The notes: generated from the sequence alone by a model not told the origin. A stretch of DNA of 64,000 bases from Chitinophagaceae bacterium (GCA_013140985.1 JABFRU010000007.1:1-64000); one strand, 5' to 3'; counted from the first letter of the stretch, positions 1 through 8,651 are shown. A program made the numbers and translations.

Positions 1-364
1 ATAAAATCCTAACCCGGTATTTTAACTCTGCTTCTGTTAACTGCTTTGCCTTTTGCGCCACACCAATTTGCTGTTTTTGCAAACGGTATTGATTACTATA
101 AACTGTTGGAAATTCAAATGACTGTGTAATGCTGCCTGTATAAAACTTCCCGGTAGGGCTTTCAAGGAAAAAATCCGGATTGGGAAGATTGATAGCTGAT
201 TTCAGTAACTGCTGCTGCTGTTTTACTTGCAGTGATGCAGCCTGAATATTCTTGTTATTAGCTAATGCTTTGGCCACAGCTTCGTTTTCTGTAAGCACCT
301 GCTGTGCGGCTGCATGTAAGCTAAAAAATCCTGTAAGAAAAACTATGATACTATATCTGAACAT
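1..364 (-). CDS. TolC-family outer-membrane efflux protein, N-terminal part (cut by window edge)
   Basis: About 121 codons are visible from the ATG at 364; the rest lies beyond position 1. The product begins with a signal peptide ending in HAAA/QQ, followed by an alanine, glutamine and asparagine rich helical region typical of the first coiled-coil half of TolC/CusC outer-membrane factors (LTENEAVAKALANNKNI is the usual opening). It would form the outer-membrane exit duct of an RND pump whose other subunits would lie further left. It follows the HYC_CC_PP gene by 91 bases on the same strand, so it is probably in one transcript with the two genes to its right. Confidence 0.85.
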   Translation of the reverse strand, partial: MFRYSIIVFLTGFFSLHAAAQQVLTENEAVAKALANNKNIQAASLQVKQQQQLLKSAINLPNPDFFLESPTGKFYTGSITQSFEFPTVYSNQYRLQKQQIGVAQKAKQLTEAELKYRVRIL

Positions 365-455
365 AAAAAATGATTACGGTAAAACAAATAGCCTCAAATT
401 GCAAATGGCAAAATGAAGTTGGATGAAGCCAAAAGCTTCACCTGTTTTACAATAA

Positions 456-980
456 TCAAATCTGGAAACGCTGCATCGCTATGCGTATATCAGGCGGGGG
501 AGGATAATAAAAACGGGCCTTATACTTAGTAGGTAAGTCTTTAATTCCGTTCAATAAATCGATACCTGAAAAAATACTGATGATTGCTACAAACACCGGA
601 ATATCTATACCGGCATTTACAGTAACATTCTTATCTAAGTTCTGAAATTTTTGTACTTCGTTGCTGCAGCATCCGCCCGGGCTTTTAGTAAACGACTGTC
701 CATCATCTGCCGGAATTTGTTTCGCTGGCTCATTATCATGTTGATGTTTAGTACCATCTTCATGAACATGATTATTTGATTCTGGAACTTCTTTTTCATG
801 CACATGCTTTTTTCCGTCATCATGTACATGCACTTCCACAGCTTCTGCAATTTCGCTGTGATGAGGCGTATTAAAACCCATATCCACACCTAAAGCGCAG
901 GCAAAACCTACTGCCGTATTTGAAGCAAATACAATCAGCAGGAATAGTGCTTTTAGTTTTATGGATAAATTTCGTGTCAT
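456..980 (-). CDS. HYC_CC_PP-type secreted histidine-rich protein
   Basis: A 174-residue protein with an N-terminal signal sequence (about residues 8-28), then a histidine-rich stretch with three HxH-type clusters (VHVHDDGKKHVHEK and similar), a CCS motif near residue 104 and a terminal PPPPDIRI segment. The CC and PP landmarks match the HYC_CC_PP family found beside metal efflux genes in Bacteroidota. A paralogue lies at 20105-20503. The histidine clusters suggest binding of copper, zinc or nickel in the periplasm; this role is inferred. It sits between the T9SS gene and the TolC gene on the same strand. Confidence 0.7.
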   Translation of the reverse strand: MTRNLSIKLKALFLLIVFASNTAVGFACALGVDMGFNTPHHSEIAEAVEVHVHDDGKKHVHEKEVPESNNHVHEDGTKHQHDNEPAKQIPADDGQSFTKSPGGCCSNEVQKFQNLDKNVTVNAGIDIPVFVAIISIFSGIDLLNGIKDLPTKYKARFYYPPPPDIRIAMQRFQI

Positions 981-1099
981 TTAATAGTAGTAAAAATAGG
1001 GTTATTTTATTGAAAAATAGCATTTTGAATGCTCAAAGATAGCCAGCCAACCTGAATTTGATTTATATAATTATGGAAAGTTTTTATAAAATTCCGCTC

Positions 1100-1726
1100 T
1101 TATAATTTTGTAAACCTTACTGTTTTTCTGTCTGAAAATCCGTTATTTAGAGATAAAATGTAGTTTCCGGCGGCCAGGTTACCCATATCGAGTGTCAAAT
1201 CCGTACTGCCCTTATTGAGTTTTACGGATACTCGTTTTACAATTACCCCGTAGAAATTGAGTATCTCAATTTGAGCATTGCCTGTATTAGCGGACGACAT
1301 GCTTAATATTGCATTTGCTGTAATGGCAGTGGGTGTAAGGCTATTAATTTCAAAGCCTTTTTCTTTACCAGTTACAGCAACAATTTTTGAATGATAAATT
1401 CGTCCGTCAATGTCTCCAACTTTTATCCGGTAAAAAGCCTTGCCGTTAATATTGGCATCGTTATAGTCAAAAGGTTGGCGGCATCTTAAATAGTCGGCCT
1501 CAAAAATATTGATGGTTGTATAATTACTGCCATCAGCAGACCGTTGAATTTCAAATTTTGCATAATCGAGAAAGCAAACCACTTTCCAATCAAGCCTTGC
1601 ATTATTTCCGTCGCTTCTTGCATCCAGTGTGCTTAATCGTACTGGCACAGAATCTACTCCGGAAACCTGTGCCTGCACTACCAATCCACCAATCAAAAAA
1701 GATAAGAGTAGTAGAAATAATTTCAT
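1100..1726 (-). CDS. T9SS type A sorting-domain secreted protein
   Basis: A 208-residue protein with a signal peptide (residues 1-19, cleaved after VVQAQ), a central beta-rich region (FEIQRSADGSNYTTI is typical of fibronectin-like adhesin segments), and a C-terminal domain ILNFYGVIVKRV...LAAGNYILSL...KTVRFTKL that matches the type IX secretion sorting signal. It should be exported and attached to the cell surface. Its ATG lies 20 bases after a promoter-like motif shared with the sigma-factor gene (1747-1777), which would make it the first gene of an operon running into the efflux genes to its left. Confidence 0.8.
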   Translation of the reverse strand: MKLFLLLLSFLIGGLVVQAQVSGVDSVPVRLSTLDARSDGNNARLDWKVVCFLDYAKFEIQRSADGSNYTTINIFEADYLRCRQPFDYNDANINGKAFYRIKVGDIDGRIYHSKIVAVTGKEKGFEINSLTPTAITANAILSMSSANTGNAQIEILNFYGVIVKRVSVKLNKGSTDLTLDMGNLAAGNYILSLNNGFSDRKTVRFTKL

Positions 1727-1746
1727 AAAGATTCAGATTTTAAAAT

Positions 1747-1777
1747 ATGATACAATACAAATCATCAAAAGGTTGCC
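1747..1777 (-). promoter_or_regulatory. putative ECF-sigma promoter, copy 1
   Basis: On the minus strand the sequence reads GGCAACC, 16 bases, then TGTATCAT, 20 bases before the ATG of the T9SS gene. The same two boxes with the same 16-base spacing occur at 9742-9772 and 11772-11802. The spacing and the location suggest the -35 and -10 elements of one alternative sigma factor, probably the ECF sigma encoded at 11153-11737. The motif is seen directly; its recognition by that sigma is inferred. Confidence 0.6.
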
Positions 1778-1818
1778 TTGCTTTAAAACTTTATACTGTA
1801 AATATATCCCGGTGTTTG

Positions 1819-1903
1819 GCAGATTACAGGTCTTATTGAGACCTTTCTGCCAGTTGTCTGAAAAATCCTCAAAACAGCCTCAATTTTCCCGATTATATAA
1901 ATC
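1819..1903 (+). promoter_or_regulatory. structured leader upstream of the FecA-like receptor
   Basis: Between the divergent T9SS and receptor genes lie two inverted repeats. The first pairs GGCAGA (1819-1824) with TCTGCC (1847-1852), enclosing AGGTCT/AGACCT (1829-1834 and 1840-1845). The second pairs CGATT with AATCG (about 1889-1903). They could be operators or leader hairpins for the receptor gene at 1972. No known riboswitch consensus was recognised. Confidence 0.35.
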
Positions 1904-1971
1904 GAATTCCCGAAGGAGTAACAGTTAAACTAAGCATTATCAGCACTTTTGCCGCTCAAAACCAGAGTTAT

Positions 1972-4173
1972 ATGCGTAAAGGTTGGATTATTTTAAGTTT
2001 AGTTATACTGATAGTAAACATTGCACAAGCACAGAATAGTAAAAAAGAAAAAGACACCATACAGGCAAAAAACCTGCCTGACGTAACTGTGGTAGGAAGG
2101 AATAGCAAAAGCGATTATCAGCAAATGCCGGAGATTGTTGGAACAAATATTTATGCCGGTAAAAAAAATGCATTGATTGTGCTCGATAATGTGCAGGGAA
2201 ATGTAGTAACAAATAATATGCGGCAGGTACTGGCAAAAGTACCAGGCATTCATATATGGGAAAGCGACCCCAGCGGCATACAGATTGGTATTGCTGCAAG
2301 AGGGTTAAGCCCTAACCGCAGTTGGGAATTTAATGTGCGGCAAAATGGTTACGACATTGCTGCCGACCCATTCGGTTATCCTGAAGCATATTACAATCCA
2401 CAGTTGCAGGCAGTGCAAAGAATTGAAATTGTAAGAGGACAGGGTTCATTACAATACGGTCCCCAATTTGGTGGATTAGTAAATTATATTCTTCGTAATG
2501 GCAGTGAAATAAACAAGACTTTTGAATTTGAAACACAGCAAACTGTTGGCAGTAATGGATTGTTTAATAGTTATAATGCCATTGGTGGGAAAAAAGGCAA
2601 GGTTCATTACTATACTTTCTTTGACCATCGTAATGGTGATGGCTGGAGACAGAACGGTCAGTATTATACAAACGCAGGTTATGGAACGGTAACCTATAAT
2701 TTTACCGACAGGTTTTCGCTAACTGCAGAAGTAATGCGTTCGCATATCAGGAGCCAGCAACCAGGTGGATTAACTGACGCACAAATAAAGCAGGATGCCC
2801 AACAAAGTTTTCGCAGCCGCAACTGGTTTGACATTACATGGACTACTCCGGCACTGATTGCCAATTTTAAAATCAATGATAAGACCCGATGGAATACAAA
2901 ACTATTTGGAACGATTGGAAACAGGAACAGTGTAGGCTTTTTACAATCCATTACTACTAAGGACAGCATCAATGCCACAACACTTACTTATAACAACAGG
3001 GTAGTTAATCTTGACCAATACCGAAACTATGGTTTGGAAAGCCGGATTATTACCGACTATCATTTAGGTAAAATGAAAAATACACTGTCTGGTGGCATCC
3101 GTTTATATACCGGTACTACCACCAGGCAGGCAGATGGCAAAGGAACAACCGGCACAGGCTATGACGTATCTATAACCGGAAACTATCCCCGTGATATAAC
3201 TTTTGCTTCAAAAAACATAGCTGTATTTACAGAAAATATTTTTCGGATAACTGATAAATTTTTAATTATTCCCGGAATCCGGTATGAGTGGCTGGAAGGT
3301 TCATCTTCCGGAAGAAATGGATATACTTCAGGCGGGACGGAAATAATTTTACAAAACATTACCAGGAGCAGAAGTTTTATACTTGCAGGTATTGGTACAG
3401 AATACCATGTTACAAAAGCTACAGAAGTTTATGGAAATATTTCGCAGGCTTATCGCCCTATACAATTTGCCAACCTGCAGGCACCGCCTACAACGGATGT
3501 TGTTGACCCGGATTTAAAAGACGCTAAAGGATATAATATTGATTTAGGTTACCGTGGCAAGGTGAAAAATTTTCTTCAGTTTGACATAAGCGGATTTTAC
3601 TTGCAGTATGATAACCGTGTAGGTACAGTTACTGTTAGCGGAACACCGTCATATCGGCTTATTACTAATGTTGGCAGCAGCACCAGCAAAGGGTTTGAGG
3701 GGTATGCAGAATTTAATCCCATCAGGGCATTTGGAAAAAGCAAACATGCAGATTTAATTATTTTTGGGTCTTACGGATACACAGATGCCAAGTACAGTGG
3801 CGACCATAAAGATGCCAATACAAAGGGAAAGAAAGTAGAAAATGCACCTGCAAATATTTTTCGTGGTGGCATTACAGCAGGCTATAAAGGTTTTTTGTTA
3901 ACAGCACAAATAAGCACCGTAGGAGAAACATTCAGTGATGCAAATAATACCGTTACAGCATCTTCAAACGGAAATACAGGATTAATACCATCTTATACGG
4001 TAACTGATTTAACAGCTACCTATAAGTTTACTAAAGGAATTAATCTGAAAGCCGGAATGAATAATCTCTTTGACGAAAGATATTTCACCCGTCGTGCTGG
4101 TGGTTATCCCGGGCCTGGTGCATTACCAGCCGACGGAAGAACATTCTTTATATCGGTAGGTGCAAAATTTTAA
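1972..4173 (+). CDS. TonB-dependent receptor, FecA-like (ferric dicitrate type)
   Basis: A 733-residue outer-membrane protein: signal peptide 1-20 (cleaved near AQA/Q), a plug domain about 50-175 with the landmarks VPGIHIWESDPSG and RGLSPNRSWEFNVRQNG, and a 22-strand-type barrel ending in FFISVGAKF. The plug region resembles FecA-like iron receptors, so the substrate may be a metal chelate, possibly copper given the neighbours. No carboxypeptidase-regulatory domain or signalling extension is seen, so it is unlikely to signal directly to the ECF sigma. It is the only plus-strand gene in the left 37 kb and ends just before a bidirectional terminator. Confidence 0.85.
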   Translation: MRKGWIILSLVILIVNIAQAQNSKKEKDTIQAKNLPDVTVVGRNSKSDYQQMPEIVGTNIYAGKKNALIVLDNVQGNVVTNNMRQVLAKVPGIHIWESDPSGIQIGIAARGLSPNRSWEFNVRQNGYDIAADPFGYPEAYYNPQLQAVQRIEIVRGQGSLQYGPQFGGLVNYILRNGSEINKTFEFETQQTVGSNGLFNSYNAIGGKKGKVHYYTFFDHRNGDGWRQNGQYYTNAGYGTVTYNFTDRFSLTAEVMRSHIRSQQPGGLTDAQIKQDAQQSFRSRNWFDITWTTPALIANFKINDKTRWNTKLFGTIGNRNSVGFLQSITTKDSINATTLTYNNRVVNLDQYRNYGLESRIITDYHLGKMKNTLSGGIRLYTGTTTRQADGKGTTGTGYDVSITGNYPRDITFASKNIAVFTENIFRITDKFLIIPGIRYEWLEGSSSGRNGYTSGGTEIILQNITRSRSFILAGIGTEYHVTKATEVYGNISQAYRPIQFANLQAPPTTDVVDPDLKDAKGYNIDLGYRGKVKNFLQFDISGFYLQYDNRVGTVTVSGTPSYRLITNVGSSTSKGFEGYAEFNPIRAFGKSKHADLIIFGSYGYTDAKYSGDHKDANTKGKKVENAPANIFRGGITAGYKGFLLTAQISTVGETFSDANNTVTASSNGNTGLIPSYTVTDLTATYKFTKGINLKAGMNNLFDERYFTRRAGGYPGPGALPADGRTFFISVGAKF

Positions 4174-4177
4174 AAGA

Positions 4178-4205
4178 AAAGCGGCGAAGATTCTTCTGCC
4201 GCTTT
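4178..4205. terminator. bidirectional rho-independent terminator
   Basis: AAAGCGGC (4178-4185) pairs with GCCGCTTT (4198-4205) across a short loop that can itself partly pair, giving A-rich and T-rich flanks on both sides. It lies between the stop codons of the convergent receptor gene (4173) and nuclease-like gene (4212), so it can serve both. Confidence 0.8.
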
Positions 4206-4211
4206 TTAATT

Positions 4212-5459
4212 TTATACAGTTTTTGCAATCTTTTCCATTATATGATGGCTTTCACCAAATTTGCAAAGTGCATCACAATGGCTGCGTAGTTCGGAAAAAA
4301 GGATGTATTTGATGATTACATTATTTTGTTTTATTGCCGGACGACATAGTTTCATACAAACATCTTTTTCTCTTTTATCTGGTACAATTAAATAAAAGAC
4401 CTCATCACCATCGGCTATGGTAAAACTCAAATCGGTCAACCTGAGAATGCCTGAATAAATACTGGTACTTTTTTCCACTTCAAATGCTGCAATTACGTTG
4501 TTAGTGCCTTTTTGAAACCACAATACATCAATCAACTTTACTGTATTTAAAGTTTCTTTATCCAAATTAATTTCAGGGAACTGTTGCAAACTCATAAATG
4601 AAAAACTATTTCCGCCGTATGACCTTGAACGGTCGTTGGATGCAGCAATGACATCATAACCCAAAGCGTTTCCAATTTTTAAAAGATGATACTGCATTTC
4701 TGTATGCAAATCTTCTTCCTCTTTTTCTTCCTGCACATCCTTGTGTCTTTTTTCAATCAGCTTTTCTAATTTTTTTCGTTCCGGCTCAGATAAATATTCA
4801 TCAGAACCCAGTATTAATTTTTGTGTACCAATTTCAAATAACAAACCGGCTATTGCTCCAAGGTCAGATGATAATTCTGAACGGTGCTGGTTATTGGTAT
4901 CAATCATCACTTCTCTTAACTTTAGATATTCACTCCAACTGCCGAGTTTCTTCTTGTCTTTAAATAAAAAATTAAACCCATTAATGATGGCCGTATTAAA
5001 TGGTGGAATAATAGTCGGGTGTAAAAAATAAAGAATACTGGCTACAGCAGGCCCAAGTCCCTTGATTTTTAAGCTATCAAGCCGGATGATTTCTTTGATA
5101 ATTTGTTCTTCTGATTTTGCGTTCAAACAATTTTCTAAAAATTGCCCGAAAGCCTGTTTATTAGTTTCGTTTTCATAAATGTCGGGTATCCTTAGTTTTG
5201 GCTTCCAGTAAAACGGATGTGATGCTCCTTCAAATACCTGTTTTTGTTCAGTGATACAAGTAAGTACAAACTCTAAAGAAGAACCTTTAAAGTCGTTGGG
5301 GAATTTTTTGTTCTTAATATCATCAATTACCTGCATTACTCCTCTGCGGATAGAGCGGAATGCTTTCAACCGTTCTTCATTGTTGATGAACCAAGTATTG
5401 TAAACGGATTGCTTATCTGTTTTGTATTGCTGGATGATTTGGAAAAGGTTTTCAGACAT
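4212..5459 (-). CDS. predicted HhH plus PD-(D/E)XK-like nuclease protein
   Basis: About 415 residues from the ATG at 5459; a TTG at 5486 would extend it by nine residues. The ATG is preferred because a decayed copy at 7715-7834 begins at the same point. The middle holds a helix-hairpin-helix like segment (KIKGLGPAVASILYF). The C-terminal third has LIDVLWF, then AAFEVEKSTSIYSGILRL, a pattern seen in restriction-endonuclease-fold proteins, with D and E-x-E/K as candidate catalytic residues. A lysine/glutamate-rich helix separates the halves. DNA cleavage or defence is a plausible role; the substrate is unknown. It has no obvious methylase partner nearby. Confidence 0.55.
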   Translation of the reverse strand: MSENLFQIIQQYKTDKQSVYNTWFINNEERLKAFRSIRRGVMQVIDDIKNKKFPNDFKGSSLEFVLTCITEQKQVFEGASHPFYWKPKLRIPDIYENETNKQAFGQFLENCLNAKSEEQIIKEIIRLDSLKIKGLGPAVASILYFLHPTIIPPFNTAIINGFNFLFKDKKKLGSWSEYLKLREVMIDTNNQHRSELSSDLGAIAGLLFEIGTQKLILGSDEYLSEPERKKLEKLIEKRHKDVQEEKEEEDLHTEMQYHLLKIGNALGYDVIAASNDRSRSYGGNSFSFMSLQQFPEINLDKETLNTVKLIDVLWFQKGTNNVIAAFEVEKSTSIYSGILRLTDLSFTIADGDEVFYLIVPDKREKDVCMKLCRPAIKQNNVIIKYILFSELRSHCDALCKFGESHHIMEKIAKTV

Positions 5460-5552
5460 TTGGTTACTTAGTAAGTTAACAATCAAAAAAATACCGCTGC
5501 TTTAAACAACGGTAATTTAAGTAAATATTTTGTATCAGTTGTAAATATCAAC

Positions 5553-6491
5553 TCAACCGAATGTTACAAATCTTGAACTTCTGATAATACAACACTGATG
5601 CTCATCTAACTGGTCTGATGTGCCACCGGGCTGGTCGGTCATTACATTATTTGGGTCAGATGAGTGTGCAAATAAATCGCATAAATGTCCTATTTCCTGA
5701 ACGATGGTGTTACCAGCACTTAGTGGCAAACCACTTCTACTGTTGGCAGGATTATTAGTAATTATCCAATCAGTGCCCGGGAAAGCACAACCACCTGCGT
5801 TGGTCATTTTTTCAACTACATAAACGGTTATTACAGGAAATAAATTTTTTGATGAACATGCCTCTCTGCTGAATGTGACCCAGAAACTGGAAAATGTATT
5901 ACCAAAATCACAAGTTGTAGTCCGTAAAAATTCCGGATGCCCAATTATATCAATACTTTCTACAATAATATTGATATTACATTGCCTGAAAACTGCAGAT
6001 ACCTGGTTGAGCATAGCATTCAATTCTGCATTAGTAGCAGCCGGTTGAATTGTTACAGCACCAGTTTTTTTATTGCTAATGTTTTCGCTCAATACTTTTA
6101 CACATATCCGTATATTTTTGCTTACTTCAATACCAGCCCTGCAAAGTAAATATTCAATCCACCTGACTGTTATCCATGTAATGAGCCAGCAAACCCACCG
6201 GGCAATGTAGTAGATATATTCCATTACAACCTGAACCCATTCAAAAATTCTATCAATTACTTCACGGCATACCCATTCTGTTATGTTTTCTATTACTTCA
6301 ATCACCTTGGTTACAAAGTTGCATAAAAGGCTAAGTGGCCAGGGAAGCGACTTGCAAATTTTTTCCACTACTTCCCTAACTGTACGTATGGTTCTGGTAA
6401 CCCATTCGCAAACTGTTCTTGCTATATCCCTGGCTACCTGAATGAATGTTTTTATAATAAGAATTACTGGTTCTAAAATAAGCCTGCACAT
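5553..6491 (-). CDS. zincin-like protein with tryptophan-rich N-terminus; first metal His replaced
   Basis: A 312-residue protein. Residues 1 to about 115 form amphipathic helices with regularly spaced Trp, Val and Arg (CEWVTRTIRTVREVV, TEWVCREVIDRIFEWV). The C-terminal part resembles metzincin-like proteases: QEIGHLCDLFAHSSDPNNVM near residue 263 corresponds to HExxH...H with a downstream methionine turn. The first histidine is glutamine (codon CAG, one base from CAC/CAT), so zinc binding may be lost. It lies 34 bases after the tyrosinase gene, probably in the same transcript. The function is unknown; it may be an inactive, binding-only relative or have a shifted metal site. Confidence 0.6.
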   Translation of the reverse strand: MCRLILEPVILIIKTFIQVARDIARTVCEWVTRTIRTVREVVEKICKSLPWPLSLLCNFVTKVIEVIENITEWVCREVIDRIFEWVQVVMEYIYYIARWVCWLITWITVRWIEYLLCRAGIEVSKNIRICVKVLSENISNKKTGAVTIQPAATNAELNAMLNQVSAVFRQCNINIIVESIDIIGHPEFLRTTTCDFGNTFSSFWVTFSREACSSKNLFPVITVYVVEKMTNAGGCAFPGTDWIITNNPANSRSGLPLSAGNTIVQEIGHLCDLFAHSSDPNNVMTDQPGGTSDQLDEHQCCIIRSSRFVTFG

Positions 6492-6525
6492 ATTTTAAAG
6501 TTTTACAAATTATCAATACCCTTCC

Positions 6526-7446
6526 CTAAGCATAAATATATCCTAAACCCAATGTACTCCACACCTGTGCATTTGTCCTTGTCATAATAGGCGATGGTTT
6601 TAATATTTCTGAAGAATTGGGATGTATAGCGGCAGGGTTTAAAATTTGCCAGTCTGCAAATAGCTTATCTATAAAACCATGATGTAACCAGAAGATGGGG
6701 TCGGCAGGTGATGAAGCGGTTCCCATTGTGCCGCCTACTAAACCATGTAACCTGTTGTGGAAAGGTGATGCTTCTAATTGAGAAGAAAAAGTAGTGAAAT
6801 TTGTATTTGCCATTAACGTGGCGTGTTGTGCAGCTGTTGGCAATAAAGTATCATTGAAAGAGCCACCTCTTGTAATTCCCCAACGGGTAAAATCGGTATT
6901 GTTATTTAGCTGAGGTGGTATATATCTGTCTTCAATCCAGTTCCAATAAGGAATTGTTACCAAAGGATTAATAGCAATTAATCTTGCTTCTAATTTTGCA
7001 AGGTATTCTCTGTGCCATGTTAAAAAATTTATACCGCCATGTGCACCCCACATGTGTCCGGCAGGTGTCGTCATTGCCTGTACATGTATTTGTACAAATT
7101 CCTGGTAAGTTGGTGCAGGTGTATCAGTATCTGCTAACGCTTCTATGGCATAAATAAAACGGTTCCATTCCAATGGAGTAAGATTCTTTTGATTTTTTCT
7201 GCGGCGGTACAATGGCTTGCAAAAATATTTATGCCAAAACCAATGTGGGTCAAGTAAATCTTTATGCACAAACTTCTCCGGAATAAATCGTAATTCTTCA
7301 GTGTTGATTTTTAAATCAGGCGATTTAATTTTTTGTTTAGTAATTTCTTTTGGGGCTTCCTTTAAAAGCTGCTTCATTTGTAAAGAGCTAATCGTCCATT
7401 CCTTTACACTTTTTGTTTTGCGGGGGAATAATTTACCGTGTGCCAT
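6526..7446 (-). CDS. tyrosinase-family type 3 copper oxidase
   Basis: A 306-residue protein with both copper centres visible. CuA: QIHVQ (about residue 118), GAHGG (about 133) and TWHREYL (about 143), with the spacing usual for bacterial tyrosinases. CuB: FHNRLHG (about 230) and FWLHHGFIDK (about 252). It should oxidise phenols to quinones with molecular oxygen. No classical signal peptide is seen; the N-terminus is basic. It lies among copper-associated genes (DUF305, Cus pump) and directly before the zincin-like gene. An 8-base inverted repeat (ACTTTTTC/GAAAAAGT, 7468-7491) lies just upstream of the ATG. Confidence 0.85.
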   Translation of the reverse strand: MAHGKLFPRKTKSVKEWTISSLQMKQLLKEAPKEITKQKIKSPDLKINTEELRFIPEKFVHKDLLDPHWFWHKYFCKPLYRRRKNQKNLTPLEWNRFIYAIEALADTDTPAPTYQEFVQIHVQAMTTPAGHMWGAHGGINFLTWHREYLAKLEARLIAINPLVTIPYWNWIEDRYIPPQLNNNTDFTRWGITRGGSFNDTLLPTAAQHATLMANTNFTTFSSQLEASPFHNRLHGLVGGTMGTASSPADPIFWLHHGFIDKLFADWQILNPAAIHPNSSEILKPSPIMTRTNAQVWSTLGLGYIYA

Positions 7447-7646
7447 GATATGAAAGGTTTAAGGTTTACTTTTTCTTAACACTGAAAAAGTATAAGTGCC
7501 TCGTATTACCTATAGCGAAGAAGGGGCATCAAACGATATTGAATTATTGTAAAATCTAAAAGTACCATATATATAGGACGATGTCAATACCACAAAGTGG
7601 TAACTATTTATTGCAGAAAAATTTGCAGGGATGTAATGGAATAAAT

Positions 7647-7694
7647 TTATTTACAGCAATCCTTTTTCCTATAAAGATGGTTTAGAAGACTATT
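7647..7694 (-). pseudogene. remnant of a small KKDCCK-tailed reading frame
   Basis: The minus strand encodes NSLLNHLYRKKDCCK and a stop, preceded immediately by an in-frame stop. The nucleotides align well with 20649-20695, the 3' half of the small gene annotated at 20649-20732 (shared TTACAGCAATC and AAAGATGG blocks on the plus strand). It adjoins the nuclease remnant without a start codon, so it is read here as a 3' fragment of a related gene left by deletion. Confidence 0.5.
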
Positions 7695-7714
7695 TTAAAG
7701 AATAGTCTATAAAA

Positions 7715-7834
7715 TTCCCGTCTCGGCGAATAGAATGCCTTTAAACGTTCTTCATTATTAATAAACCAGGTATTGAAAACCGATTGTTTGTCTTATTTAT
7801 ACTGGCGGATGAGTTGATTCAGGTTGCTGTTCAT
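7715..7834 (-). pseudogene. truncated, stop-interrupted copy of the nuclease-like gene (5' end)
   Basis: From an ATG at 7834 the minus strand reads MNSNLNQLIRQYK, a TAA stop (7793-7795), then in the same frame DKQSVFNTWFINNEERLKAF. The intact gene at 4212-5459 has MSENLFQIIQQYK-T-DKQSVYNTWFINNEERLKAF. The match stops after about 35 codons. It is thus a decayed duplicate of the start of the neighbouring gene, and it places the tyrosinase/zincin pair between the two copies. Confidence 0.85.
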
Positions 7835-7993
7835 ATATATCTTATAACAGCAAAATACAGCATTTAAGGGAATTCTATTTATTCGTAAAATTTTAAGGTT
7901 CTTCAAATTGACAAGTGTTATTGAACCTCAGCATAAGACCTGAAATTCAATAACACCTGAATGAATTAACCACGATTGAACAGCATAAATTAC

Positions 7994-8608
7994 TTAACGC
8001 ATATTAGCCTTTAGCCAATTGCTAAGCTCTATTATTTCCTTATTCTGTGCCGTAATTATATTATTGGCAATCGTTTTAAGCTGATTGTTATTTCCATGAT
8101 GCAGGTAGGCTGAAGCATCCTGAATAGCGGCCTGATGGTGCAGAACCATTAAAGTGGCGTAATCATTATCAATATCACCAGTTATTATTTGCACATCTGA
8201 TTGCTTATTGGTTTTTTCCATATTATCCATTTGCTCCTGCATAAAATCCATATCCATATTGTCAACGGTCAAAGAAGCAAGTATAGATTTAAGCACGGCA
8301 ATTTCAGATGTTTGGTCTGCAATAACTTTTTGTGCAAAGCGTCGTAAGCTGTCATTCTTGCCGGCAGATACAAGTGCCTGCGACATATTCAGAGCACCTT
8401 CATGGTGCATAATCATCATTTCACTAAAATCTACTTCCGGGTCCATCGTCATCGTCATTGCTTCCATTCTGTCCATCATAACATGCATACTATCCATCAT
8501 CCTGTTATCATCATGAGCCTGCAGAATAATGCCATTGGTTTCTTTTTTACAAGACGCAAAACCTAAAGTCATCGAAATTATTGCGATAGCTAAAATTGTT
8601 CTTTTCAT
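7994..8608 (-). CDS. DUF305 lipoprotein (CopM-like copper-binding protein)
   Basis: A 204-residue lipoprotein (lipobox FASC, Cys20) with a methionine/aspartate-rich segment followed by two halves of the DUF305 fold: MMIMHHEGALNMSQALV and MVLHHQAAIQDASAYL. Paired HH motifs and many methionines suit periplasmic copper binding, as in cyanobacterial CopM. It starts 43 bases after the propeller gene and probably shares its transcript and the promoter at 9742-9772. Confidence 0.85.
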   Translation of the reverse strand: MKRTILAIAIISMTLGFASCKKETNGIILQAHDDNRMMDSMHVMMDRMEAMTMTMDPEVDFSEMMIMHHEGALNMSQALVSAGKNDSLRRFAQKVIADQTSEIAVLKSILASLTVDNMDMDFMQEQMDNMEKTNKQSDVQIITGDIDNDYATLMVLHHQAAIQDASAYLHHGNNNQLKTIANNIITAQNKEIIELSNWLKANMR

Positions 8609-8651
8609 TTTAAGTTGTATTTAAATTTTATAAAGGGTATAGATTTTTGAA

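Larger units (their letters stand above)
7447..7993. other. intergenic stretch with gene remnants and small palindromes
   Basis: No intact gene is visible. It holds ACTTTTTC/GAAAAAGT (7468-7491) just upstream of the tyrosinase start, TACCAC-aaa-GTGGTA (7588-7602), and two decayed gene pieces at 7647-7694 and 7715-7834 annotated separately. The remnants indicate past duplication and deletion here. Confidence 0.6.

Noticed and set aside
1819-1852. cobalamin or TPP riboswitch before the receptor gene
   Set aside because: No conserved box of either family was found; the hairpins are simple inverted repeats.
5769-5780. CAGTGCCCGGGA identical to the tRNA-Leu 3' region, as a possible attL
   Set aside because: The 12-base match lies inside the zincin-like gene, codes for a natural CPGTDW-like segment, and does not extend to either side as an attachment duplication would.
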